Below are positions 35,120 to 47,300 of a stretch of 64,000 nt of DNA, piece by piece (within the stretch, counting starts at the first letter, position 1; each line of letters begins with the position of its first letter). The stretch comes from Dryocosmus kuriphilus (taxonomy: Eukaryota; Arthropoda; Insecta; Hymenoptera; Cynipidae): the NCBI GenBank assembly GCA_038277395.1, contig CM076189.1, positions 209,848,011 to 209,912,010 of the forward strand, in the 5' to 3' direction. The notes below the pieces were generated by a model. The model was given only the letters and a program-made list of their open reading frames with translations. It was not told where the DNA came from and did no database searches. The translations under genes and the position numbers were made by a program.

Positions 35120-36185
35120 TTAAAGGCATATATTGCATTGTGACCTAAATTTTATCGAAAAAATACAGAACTGCGACATAGAAATTAAAAAAATTATTAT
35201 CAAACTCACAAATTCGGCAGAGATTGCGAATTATTAAAAAACAAGTTTATTTATTTTTTATATTTATAAAAGTTTATACATAGAAAAATGAAAAATATAA
35301 ATTAAAAAATACATACATTTTCAATAACGCTGGAAGAGATTAAGAAATATTTTTCAGCAAGCATAAATTTTATTGTGTAAAAAACCGTATCGGAAAGATG
35401 CACGCAGAATCCGACGCAGAAATTAAAAAAATGGTTATCAACAAATACGGCAGGGATTGCGAATTATTAAAAAAACTAGTTAAATAATTTTTAATATTTT
35501 TGAAAGCTCGTATACAGAATTATGTAAAAAAAGTAAATAAAAAGACTAGCTACATTTTTTAATAACGGCAGAAGAGATTAAGAACTATTTTGCAGTATAA
35601 AACTTTTTCAAAAACAATTTCATAAATTTGATTACATTTTTGAAACCTGGAGTGCCAAACAACGTAAAAAAAATAATAAAAACGTCAATAAATATCATAA
35701 AATAATCAATAAGGACGGAAGAGATTAATAACCATTTGCTAGTACACATACATTTTTTAGAGGTATACATTTTATTGTGAGCTACATTTTATTTGAAAGA
35801 TGCACAGAACTGCGACCCAGAAAGTTCAAAAATTGTCATCAAGCTCACAAATTCGGCAGATGCTGCGAATTCTACAAAAACCAATTCATACGTTTTTTAT
35901 AATATTTTGAAACCTGGTATATCGAATAATGTAAAAATAATAAATACGTAAACCAAAAGGTTTAAAAACGATGAAAGAGATTAAGAAACATTTTTCAGCA
36001 CGCCTATATTTTATTGTGTAGGTACTAAAGTTTATCGGAAGGATGTATAAAATTGCGAGCTATAAAGTTAAAAAATTGTTATCAAACTCAAAAATTGAAA
36101 AAAGGTTGCGATTTCTTCAAAAAACAGTTCATAAATTTTTTATATTTTTATAAGATTTTATATCGAATAATGTAAAGAAAATATT
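35120..36185. repeat. Array of about 240-bp repeats, upstream of knottin copy C
   Basis: About five diverged units carrying GGAAGAGATTAAGAA, ACTGCGACCCAGAAA and CAAACTCACAAATTCGGCAG. It is the same family as 39060-44215. It ends less than 160 bp before the first knottin-homologous base, with AGGGAGAATCATTAAACCAG shared by both copies' upstream regions. Confidence 0.8.
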
Positions 36186-36341
36186 ATTTTCAGATAAGAA
36201 GGGAATAGAGGGAGAATCATTAAACCAGTCCTCTGGTGCCGTGATCGAAGAAGATGCAAAAATGCCAAAAAAAGCCATGCACAAAAAAACGAAGAAGGTG
36301 ATAGTTGTAAGATACATTTTCATTGATAATTATCAACTAAA

Positions 36342-37257
36342 ATTAATCTTACGACTGCTACCTTTTCCTCGATTTTTTGTGTATGGCTTTTTTGTTGGAG
36401 CAAATACCATTTGTCTGCAGCATGCTTGACTGTTCTAATGGTCATACAGATTGTTGCTCTGTACCAGATGCAGTAAGTTGAACTTTGATTAATTTAAACA
36501 TCTGCCATATAATTCAAGAATTATTCATACATACCCACTTGAAAAAATTCGACGAGAAGCTTTATACGAAAATTCCATGTGGAAATTCCAGATAAATACG
36601 GAATTTCTACAAAAATATCTAAAAACAAATTTTTGACAGTTATTTTAATTTAGAAATGTACATGCTTTTTGTAGTTACTTCACTCCAAACATTCACGAAA
36701 TTATCTTAATTAATTATTTGGTACAGCTAAAATTATATCCCTAGAATAAGAACTTTTAATGAAGTAAGATGGAATCATCATTTGAGAATAGTTCCGAATA
36801 AAAGTTTTTAATGTAACAAAATTTTTGAAATTGGAAGTTTGCAAGTACGCAGTTTAAAGATATATAATTATTGAAGTTAATATTAATTTTTGGCACTATC
36901 ATTTTTGAACTTAAATTTTTTTTGATGTTTTATATCTGTTATTAAACAAAGAACTATTTTCCTGTTCAATGTTTCTGCATGTGAAGAAAACATTAATTCC
37001 ACCCATATGTAATAACTTTCGAATGTTTTTAAAAAGTAACTTAATTAAAAACGAAGTAAAATATTGGTACTGAATAATAAATCATGTACAATTATGAATT
37101 TCAGGTGTTCATAGTATAACATGCCGTGGAGATGGACCACGTCATTAATCATTTTGTTAAAACCTAAGATAGCTGAAAATCTACTGACTTTTTGTTACAA
37201 TGTATTCAATGTTGAAGCACAGTGTAGCTTCCCAGAGCCAATGTTATGAAAAATAAA
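36342..37257 (+). pseudogene. Knottin-like secreted peptide, copy C, both exons, disabled
   Basis: Collinear with the intact copy at 44310. Exon 1 corresponds to 36342-36472 and the intron to 36473-37104 (632 nt, donor CA|GTAAGTTG, acceptor GAATTTCAG). Exon 2 is 37105-37148, phase 1, with one Cys and a TAA stop, and the poly(A) signal AATAAA is at 37252-37257. Breaks: the start codon is ATT; the TATA box and initiator seen upstream of the intact copy are lost; and the Cys-Cys codons (36452-36457) are displaced by two bases relative to the start. Splice sites are preserved. The unrelated open frame at 36241-36429 overlaps by chance. It is useful mainly as the reference for the family's original intron length. 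Confidence 0.75.
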
Positions 37258-37284
37258 TAAAGAAACAAACTTAAGACTATTATA

Positions 37285-37441
37285 GGGAGCGTTCACATAT
37301 GACGTCACGCTTTAAGAGTTAAGGGAGTGTTTATTTTAAGCGTGACTTGCATGTATAAACATATGGAAAAATGAGTCACAAGGGGGAGGGGAGTGTTTAG
37401 AATGTCTGGAAAACAGCATGATGTCATAAGTGAACGCTCCC
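37285..37441. mobile_element. Short MITE (157 bp)
   Basis: GGGAGCGTTCACATATGACG at the left, inverted GGGAGCGTTCACTTATGACA at the right. Inserted in the 3' flank of knottin copy C; the homologous flank at 22.27 kb lacks it. Confidence 0.85.
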
Positions 37442-37589
37442 ATACTCATTTTCCAACATCCTATGATATAATACATATATTTTAAACATAAAGATAAATA
37501 ATTTTTTCGCAAAAAAATATAAAATACGATAAGATATCAAAATCTACTATATTAGGGGAGCAGCGGCTAATGTGGCAAGGCCGGAAATG

Positions 37590-38950
37590 CGGCCTCTAGG
37601 GGACTGCACGAACGCAATGGTTACGTTGCAGCGTAACCCTAAAGTAAGCTTAAAGTAACCTCACAATATAATTAGTAAAAACAACAAAAGAAATATTTAA
37701 ATTGTTGTAGTTATAATTCTACATTAAAATTGACGTTAGAAAATGACGATGTAAATGCAAAAAGTTTATTTTTCACCGGTAGAAGTTAAAAAACATTTTA
37801 AAGCATACGGCAGCCCGACGTGCTATTCGCGGTGGGCACGAACTACAGAGGCGCTGCAATCGCAACCACCTGATTGGTCTCATTGCGTCACGTGGTCTGA
37901 AAGCAGGCTCTTTTGTAAAGTTTACAAGTAGACTCGTAATTTATAACGTTTAATACTGATCAAAAGTGATGTCCTGCTTAAAATCGGTGTGAAATACATT
38001 GTTTGAATGTTGAATTACAATAGCGGTTAGTACTCAGATCGCAGTATGCATTGGTAGAGTAGCAAAAAAGGAATGTTGTGAAGATGCTTATAGGTTAGGG
38101 TCTTGTGTCACATTTGAAAAACAAAAATTATTGTTTTATCATTAATTATTATTAATCTTAATCTTGTGAATTGTTTGTATAAAACGAGTGAAATGATTTT
38201 TTTTATGGTTGTAATAAATTTCAAAGATAGGGAAGCAGTTTTCAAAGAATATGTGACGTGTGGAGCTTGTTGATTGTGGAATTAAAAAAAGGTATTTCCA
38301 TGTGATTTACAAACAATTTACAATTTTTTTTTTACACAAATTATAACATTATTAATAATAATTTTGAACAGGACATTAATAATAATTATCTAATTATAAT
38401 TTTTTTAACGTATGATACAACAAACAAACCTATAAGCATCGTGCAAAATTTATTTTATTGCTACTCTGCGTATGAATATAACAACAATCAATACTTACCG
38501 CTATTATAAAACAACACTCAAGCAATATATTTTACTCGGTGTTTCCGCTGGTCATAACTTTTTATAAAAATTAAACGTAAAATTAGAGTAATCAGACTGT
38601 ATTTTAAATGATAAATAAACATGACGAGCCTGCCTATAGAGCTTCGTTAAGTTGCCACCAGGTTCCGCATTTTCGTGCCCACCACGAATATTGTGTGCCA
38701 GTTTGGCGCATCCCAGGCGCATGCTTCAAAATGTTTTTTTAACTCCTACCGCTGAAAAATCAAATTTTTGCATTTACATAGTCATTTTCTAACTTAACGT
38801 AGAATTACAATTACAACATTTTAAATATTTATTTTGGTCTATTTATTACTTATATTGCGAAGTTACTTTAAGATTACTTTCGGGTTACTTTAGGGTTACG
38901 CTGTAGCGTTACCCTTGCGTTCACGCGGTCCACTAGGGGCGCGGTCGCTT
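37590..38950. mobile_element. Long-arm inverted-repeat element, interrupted by a nested TIR element
   Basis: Left arm 37590-37823 and right arm 38691-38950 are inverted copies (AGCGTAACCCTAAAGTAA near 37634 against its complement near 38890; also TTTGCATTTACATAGTCATT and its partner). The arms enclose the 867-bp element described next. No coding sequence. Confidence 0.8.
37824..38690. mobile_element. Non-autonomous TIR element, copy 2 (867 bp)
   Basis: Starts TATTCGCGGTGGGCACGAA and ends in the inverted TTCGTGCCCACCACGAATA. Collinear with 2318-3193, where the arms at 37.6 and 38.9 kb are absent. It is therefore an independent element nested at the centre of the larger palindrome. Confidence 0.85.
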
Positions 38951-39059
38951 TTACAAAAATTTGCGCATTATGAATGAGAGAGGTTAGGCTCAGTATATAC
39001 ACCATATACATTTATGAATGCAATGTCAAACAGTGAAAAAATTAGATTAATTAAGGTAA

Positions 39060-42000
39060 ATGTTTAATTTTTAAGACGAAAAGCTTTTTCAAAAACAAGT
39101 TCACAAATTTATTTATATTTCTGAAATCTGGTTTACCGAATAATGTACAAATAATAAACAAGTTAACAAATAATCTCTTTAAATAAGCCAGGAGAGATTA
39201 TAAAATATTTTCCAGTATGCATACATTTTATTGTTGTTCTAAACTTTATTGGAAAGATGCACAAAACTGCGACACAGAAATTAAAAAAATATATTATCAA
39301 ACTCATAAATTCGTCAGAGATTGTGAATTATTAAAAAACAAGTTAATACATCTGTTATTTAAAAAATATATAAATTTTTCAATAACGCTGGAAGAGATTA
39401 TGAAACATTTTTTCAGTAAGCATAAATTTTATTGTGTACTAAACGGTATCAGAAAGATGCACACAACTCCGACGCAGAAATTAAAAAAAAAATTATTACC
39501 AAACGCAAATACGGCAGGGATGGCGAATTTTTCAAAAACAAGTTAATTAATTTTTTACATTTTTGAAAGTTCTTATACAGAATAATGTAAAAAAAGGAAA
39601 TAAAAAGGCTACCTAAACTTTTTAATAACGCCGGAAGGAATTAAGAAATATTTTGCAGCACACGAATTTTTCAAAAATAAGTTCATAACTTTGTTTATAT
39701 TTTAGAAACCATTTTTTAGAGGTTTATATTTTATTGTATGAAACTCACAAATTGCGTAGAGATTGCGAATTCTTCAAAAACAAGCTCATAAATTTTATAT
39801 ATTTTTGAAAGATTGTATATAGAATAATGTAAAACAAAATTTAAAAAATATATACATTTTTCAATAACGCCGGAGGAGATTACGAAAAAGTTTTCAGTAA
39901 GCATACATTTTATTGTGTACTAACTTGTACTGGAAAGATGCACAGAACACGGACGCAGAAATTAAAAAAATGGTCACCAAGCTCACAAATACGGCAGAGA
40001 TTGCGAATTTTTCAAAAACAAATTCATACATTTGTTTATGTTTTTGAAACCTGGTTTATAATAAAAATAATAGAGTGGTTAATAATTTAACTAATTAAAA
40101 AGCACGGAAAAGATTAAGAACTATCTGCTAGTAAGCATACATTTTTTAAAGGTAAACATTTTATTGTGCGCTACATATCGAAAAAATGAACAAAATTGTG
40201 ATCCACAAATTTAAAAAATTATTATCAAATTCACAAATTCGAAAGAGACAGGGAATTATTAGAAAACAAGTTAATACATTTTTTATATTTTTGAAAGTCT
40301 GTATATACAATAATGTAAAATTAAATTTGAAAATTTTTATATAAATTGTATTGTGTACTAAATTCTATCAGAAAGATGCATACACCTCCGACGCAGAATT
40401 TTAAAAATTGGTTATTAAACTCACAAATACGTCAGATATTGCGAATTTTTCAAAAACAAGTTAACTAATTTTTAAAATTTTTGAAAGTTCGTATACAGAA
40501 TAAGGTAAAAAAAGGAAATAAAAAGACTACCTATAAACTGTTTAATAACGGCGGAAGAGATAAAGGAATATTTTTCAGTACACGAATTTTTCAAAAACAA
40601 GTTCATAAATGATTTTATATTTTTCAAGCATGGTTTATCGTGAAAATAATAAAAAAAGTATTAATGAAACTAATTAAAAAGGACGGAAGAGATTAAGAAC
40701 CGTTTGCTAGTACGCATACATTTTTTAGATGTATGCATTTTATTGTGTGCTGCATTTTATCGAAAAAATGTAAAGAACTGCGACCCAGGAAGTCAAAAAA
40801 TTGTTATCAACCTCACAAATTGCGCAGAGGTTCCGAATTCTTCAAAAACGAGCACATAAATTTTATATATTTTTGAAATCTGGTATAACGAATAATGTAC
40901 AAATAATAAAAAAGTTAACCAATAAACTGCTTCAAAAAGCCAGGACAGAATCTGAAACATTTTCCAGTGCGCATACAGTTTATTGTTGTTCTAAATTTTA
41001 TCGGAAAGATGCACAAAGCTGCGAACCAGAAATTAAGAAAACTATTATCAATCTCACAAATTCGGCAGAGATTGCGAATTATTAAAAAACAAGTTAATAC
41101 ATTTGTTATATTTTTGAAAGCTTGTATATAGAATAATGTAAAATCTATTTTAAAAATATATACATTTTTCAATAACACTGGAAGAGATTAAGAAACATTT
41201 TTTCAGTAAGCATAAATTTTATTGTGCACTAAAAGGTATGAGAAAGATGCACACAATTCCGACGCAGAAATTTAAAAAATGATTACCAAACGCAAATACG
41301 GCAGAGATGGCGAATTTTTCAAAAACAAGTTAATTAATTTTTTACCTTTTTTGAAAGTTCTTATTCGGAATAATATAAAAAAAAGGAAATAAAAAGACTA
41401 CCCAAACTGTCTAATAACACCGGAAGAGATTAGGAAATATTTTGTAGTACACGAATTTTTCAAAAACAAGTACATAAATTTGTTTATATTTCTGAAACCT
41501 GGTATACCGAATAATGTAAAAATAATAAAAAAGTTAACAAATAAACTCTTTAAATAATCCAGGAGAGATTATAAAACATTTTCCAGTACGCATACATTTT
41601 ATTGTTGTTCTAAATTTTATTGGAAAGATGCACAAAACTGCGACCCAGAAATTAAAAAAAAAATATTATCAAACTCATAAATTCGGCAGAGATTGCGAAT
41701 TATAAAAAAACAAGTTAATACATCTGTTATATCCTTGAAAGCTTGTATATACTACAATAATGTAAAATAAAATTTAAAAAAATATATAAATTTTTCAATA
41801 ATGCTGGACGAGATTAAGAAACATTTTCAGTAAGTATCTATACATTTCATTGTGTAGCAAAATGTATCGGAAAGATGCACAGAACACCGACGCATAATTT
41901 TCAAAACTGGTCATCAAACAGAAATACGGCAGAGATTGCGAAATATTAAGAAACAAGTTAATTAATTTGTAATAGTTTTGAAAGTTCGTATATGGAATAA

Positions 42001-44215
42001 TGTAAAAAAAGTAAATAAAAAGACTACCTAAACTTTTTAATAACGCCGGAAGGGATTAAGAAATATTTTGCAGCACACGAATTTTTCAAAAATAAGTTCA
42101 TAACTTTGTTTATATTTTTGAAACCATTTTTTAGAGGTATACATTTTATTGCATCAAACTCACAAATTGCATAGAGGTTGCGAATTTTTCAAAAATAAGC
42201 TCATAAATTTTATATATTTTTGAAAGCTTGTATATAGAATAATGGGCAAAATATAAAAAAGTTAAAAAATAAACCGTTTCAAAAATCCAGGACAGATTAG
42301 GAAACATTTTCCAGTAGGCATACATATTTTTATTGTTGTTCTAAATTTTATTGGAAAGATGCACAAAACTGTGACCCAGAAATTTAAAAAAATATTATCA
42401 AACTCACAAATTCGTCAGAGATTGCGAATTTTTCAAAAACAAGTTAATACATTTGTTATGTTTTTGAAAGTTTGTATATAGAATAATGTAAAATTTTTTT
42501 AAAAAAATACATAGATTTTTCAATAAGGCCGGAAGACATTAAGAAACATTTTTCAGTAAGCATAAATTTTATTGTGTACTAAACGGTATCAGAACGATGC
42601 ACACAACTCCGACGCAGAAATTTAAAAAATGGTTATCAAACTCACAAATAAGGCAGATATTGCGAATTTTTCAAAAACACGTTAATTTATTTTTTATATT
42701 TTTGAAAGTTTGTATATAGAATAATGTAAAAAAAGGAAACAAAATAGACCACCTAAACTGTTTAATAACGCCGGAAGAGATTAAGAAATATTTTGCAGTA
42801 CAAGAATTTTTCAAAAACAAGTTCATTAAGTTTATATTTTTGAAACCTGGTATATCGTAAAAATAATAAAAAGGGTATTAATTAAACTAATTATTAAACT
42901 AATTAAAGAGAACGAAAGAGATTAAGAACCATTTCTTAGTACGCATAAATTTTATTGTGAACTAAATTGTATCAGAAAGATGCACACACCTCCGACGCAG
43001 AATTTAAAAAATTGGTTATTAAACTCGCAAATACGGCAGAGATTGCGAATTTTTCAAAAACAAGTTCATAAATCTGTTTATATTTTTGAAACCTGGTTTA
43101 TAATAAAAATAATAGAGTGGTTAATAATTTAGCTAATTAAAAAGCACGGAAGAGATTAAGAACTATTTATTGCGAATTTTTCAAAAACAAGTTAACTAAT
43201 TTTAAAAATTTTTGAAAGTTCGTATACAGAATAATGTAAAAAAAGGAAATAAAAAGACTACCTATAAACTGTTTAATAACGTCGGAAGAGATAAAGGAAT
43301 ATTTTGCAGTACACGAATTTTTCAAAAACAAGTTCATAAATGATTTTATATTTTTCAAGCATGGTTTATCGTAAAAAATAATAAAAAAGGTATTAATGAA
43401 ACTAATTAAAAAAGGACAGAAGAGATTAAGAACCATTTACTAGTACGCATACATTTTTTAGACGTATGCATTTTATTGTGTGCTGCATTTTATTGAAAAA
43501 ATGTAAAGAACTGCAACCCAAGAAGTTAAAAAATTTATCAACCACACAAATTGCATAGAAGTTGCGAATTCTTCAAAAACGAGGTTATAAATTTTATATA
43601 TTTTTGAAATTTGGTATAACGAATAATGTTGAAATAATAAAAAAGTTAAACAATAAACTATTTAAAAAAGCCAGGAGAGATTAGGAAAAATTTTTCAGTA
43701 TACATACATTTTATTTTGGTTCTACATTTTATTGGAAATATGCACGAAACTGCGACCCAGAAATTAAGAAAATTATTATGAAACTCAAAAATTCGGCACA
43801 GATTGCGAATGACTAAAAAACAAGTTAATACATTTTTTATATTTTTGAAAGCTTGTATACAGAATAATGCAAAATCAAATTTAAAAAATAAATAAGTTTT
43901 TCTATAACGCAAGAAGAGATTAAAAACGAGTTTTTTACTACACAAATTTTTGAAAAACAAGTTTTTAAATTTTAAACGAATAAACTGTTTTGAAAAGCTA
44001 GGAAAGATTAGGAAAAATTTTGCAGTAGGCATACATTTTATTGTGTACTAAAATTTTATCTGAAAGCTGCACAGAACTGCCAGCCAGAAAGTTAAAAAAA
44101 TTGTTATCAAACTCACAAATTCAGCAAAGGTTGCGATTTCTTTAAAAAAAAGTTAATACATTTTTTATATTTTTGAAAGCTTTTATATCCAATAATGTAA
44201 AGAAAATGTTATTTT
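39060..44215. repeat. Large array of about 240-bp repeats, about 22 units
   Basis: Landmark GGAAGAGATTAAGAA recurs about every 240 bp, with shorter units of about 135-140 bp mixed in (for example 41420-41560 and 42770-42910). Other constant words are GCGAATTTTTCAAAAACAAG, TTTATTGTGTACTAAA and GAATAATGTAAAA. Units are diverged, so the array is not a young satellite. Short minus-strand frames are repeat-generated. It ends about 50 bp before the TATA box of the knottin gene. Confidence 0.9.
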
Positions 44216-44261
44216 TAGATAAAAAGGGAAGAGAGGGAGAATTTCAAAACCAGTCCTCGGG

Positions 44262-44299
44262 TATATAAGCTGTGATTGAAGCAGAATATGTTATCAGTT
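44262..44299 (+). promoter_or_regulatory. Core promoter of the knottin gene: TATA box plus initiator
   Basis: TATATAAG at 44262-44269 and the arthropod initiator TCAGTT at 44294-44299, with the initiator A at 44296 about 32 nt from TATAAG. The 5' leader would be only 14 nt before the ATG at 44310. The homologous site upstream of copy C has lost both elements. Confidence 0.7.
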
Positions 44300-44309
44300 A
44301 TCAATTAAA

Positions 44310-47300
44310 ATGAATCTTGCAACTATTGGCTTCCTCGCTATTCTGTGTTTGGCTATTTTCAACGTAGTAACAACAGCAGGATGTACAGAACGTGGTGGCA
44401 TAACCCCAGTATGTAAAACTAGCGGTGGATCAAACTGTTGTAGCAGAGTATGCAGTAAGTTGAACTTTCATTGATCAAAACATCTGCCGTATAATTCTGC
44501 AATTATTCATGAATAAATACTTCAAAAAAATCTAGGAAAGCGATTTAAGTTTGGATTCCGAATATCGTTTTTCTCCAGCCGGTACTCTGACGTTCCAACC
44601 ATAATTGCTTGCAGAAGCTGAGTCAAAAACATCTTCCTCGTGAAAGTTACACATCAGAAGAGGTTTTGGTCTGGTGTCTAGTCCGACGTCAATTTCTTGT
44701 ATCAGTTATGCGAAAAACATTCTTTTTGAGAAAATTAAATTTAAGACGAATTTCATCGTCTCTTGCATCGATACCTTATACTCCTGACTTCAAAACCATG
44801 CATCAGGTGCGCAAACAACACCTTCCTCGAGAAAGTTAGGTAACAGCTTAGTGGGTTCCTCGAGGACACGAAATCCAGCACTTGTACCAGGTGTTAAAAA
44901 GACCATTTTTCATAGGAAATCTGGTTTTATCAGTACTTTCCTAGAAAGAATGTTTTTCACACCTAGTCCACGGGATGGATTACGTTTACTCCAGCAAGCC
45001 ACTAAGGGGGAACCTAAATTCCTCGAGGAAGATATTGTGTGCGCACTTGATCCATGGTCTAAAGGTCAGAGCTGCAAGGTATCGAAGCAAAAGCTGCAGC
45101 AATTCATCTTAAACTTAATTTCCTCGAGGAAGATGTTGTTCGCATATTTGATGCAAGACATGGACGTCTGACTAAATCAAAGGCTCGTCTGAAATGTAAT
45201 TTCCACGAGGAGAATGATTTTGAATTATATGCTGCCAGCTTTTACCGTCGAAACGTCAAAAAGCTATCTGCAGAGCGGCAGGCGATAACTGAAATCCAAA
45301 CTGAGCTATATATAAAATCATTTTGTAGAAGTTTGTGTAGAACTTCTGTACGAAATTTCTGTGTGGAATTTCTCGATTGAGTTTCCATAGAAAGTTTTGT
45401 GTAGAGTGTTTTTATTGCAATTACAAAACTGCCTTAATTAATTATTTGTCGCAGATGAAATTATTTCACTAGAATAAGAATAATTTTAATGAAGTAAGAT
45501 TGGATTATAATTTGACCATATTTTTGAAAAAAAATCTAGTATAACAACAAAGTAGTTTAGTTTGGAAGTTTTTGGGTACATCTATTTTTCAACCAGGGAT
45601 CTTTAACGTTATATAATTCTTGAAGTACGTAAGCAGTCAAAAAATGTATAAAATTGCGTGACAGCTAAAACGCAGAGCTATTAATTTACAAAAATTATTT
45701 CAGTTCGCATAATTTTTGTTACTATTATATTACTTTTTAACTATCCGTGTGGAAAAAGCCTCATTTAAACCTCCTGCGAACGGTGGCACTCGCGAGGGGT
45801 TCCGAATGGGCGATCCAAGTGGGCAAATCCACAAGGGCCCCCGTAGAGAACCCTTCTCTTTTACCCTCAAGGCTGATCGGTTAAAATTTTATAAGTTCAA
45901 AAGTTTAAATTTTGTAGACACTATAAATTTTCAGGCCCAGCTCGTTTGTCCTTGTGTTTGAACGGTTAAAATTTCAAAGTCAAAAGTGTTAAATTTTTTT
46001 CAAGATGGCGTTTCCTTATTGTTTTTGAGTAATTGCACAATAAGTAACCGGATGCACCGCCAGAGCTGAGGCTGCGCGGTTGTTTGCTAGTAACTTCACG
46101 TCGGGGATCCTCGTGAAATACCCTTATACTAATCTCTTACATTGTATCTGCTCTATGAATTTACAGCATTGAGTCTGTCGTTATTAAGTTACAATGCCTA
46201 AATTACAGTTAGGGCAAAATTAATTTGAGAATATGCTTTGAAAATTAAATCTTTTGAATTTATATCTATTGAATGTGTATGAAAGTGATGTTTCTGTGGC
46301 TTATTTCTTTTACCTTTTGGGAAGATGTCGTACTTCTTCGAGGATAAAAACGTTTTTAGCTGAAGTTTTCCATCCTCAGTAGGAATGAAAGCGTGGTCTT
46401 GTAAATGGCAATGGTAAATTTGATTAATTTTCATTATTTCTGTTTTTAAATTTATTGAGATTTTGCTACATTTATTGATAAAAATTGATTAAAAAATACG
46501 TCTTTTGTAAGTATTATTTTCTCTAGCTACGATTTTAATATTTTTGAATTCGACGTTAAAAGAACGACCCAACTGCCAAGAATGTTGTGATAAACCAGTA
46601 CTTAAATTTCCAACCTCACAATTCCTTTTGTGTTCAGAAATTCTAGTTTTTAATCGTCGACCAGTTTCACCTATGTAGACTTATTTGCAACTAATTCAAT
46701 AGAGAATACCTCTTGCTCTCACTGGAAGTGTCACTAAAGAACGTATCCATGAAATCTACAATAGTTCAACTATTAATAATAAAAAAAGTAAATAGTTAGA
46801 TTCTTATAATAAAAATGATATAAAAGTCACTTTACATTATATACAAGGTCTCTATGAACAATCAGGACTTCTTTCAAAAAATTCAACATTAATGTTTATT
46901 TTAAAAATAACCATAGTTTAAATAATTTTCTTTTCAAGAAAAAAGATTTTGATAGAATTGAAAACCAGTCTGGTGTTGTCTACTTAATTAATTGCAAACA
47001 TTGTAATAAAGTTTACATAAATGAAACTGGTCGACGATTAAAAAATAGAATTTCTGAACACAAAAGGGATTGTGAGGTTGGAAATTTGAGCACTGGTTCA
47101 TCACAACATTCATGAAAGTTTGGTTATTATTTTAACTTAGAATTAAAAAATACTAGAATCTTATCTAAAGAAAATAATATTTACAAAAGACGTATTTTTG
47201 AATCAATTTTTATCAACAAATTTAGTAAAATCTCAATAAATTTAAAAACTGAAATAATGAACATTAATCTTTAACATTGCATCATGTATTAAAATATATA

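Noticed and set aside
36241..36429. 62-codon ATG frame upstream of and overlapping knottin copy C
   Set aside because: It is out of frame with the cysteine pair and starts in the decayed promoter region; the homologous region of copy D does not contain it.
39217..44032. Many open frames of 80-125 codons within the 39-44-kb array
   Set aside because: They recur with the repeat unit, change frame between units and contain no domain; they arise from the repeat.
44310..44480. Reading straight through the donor as a single-exon peptide
   Set aside because: It would end after five cysteines, the donor CA|GTAAGT is strong and conserved in copy C, and phase-matched second exons exist in three copies.
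44609..45171. Plus-strand frames of 76 and 106 codons in the knottin intron
   Set aside because: They lie in the arms of a palindromic element and encode nothing recognisable.
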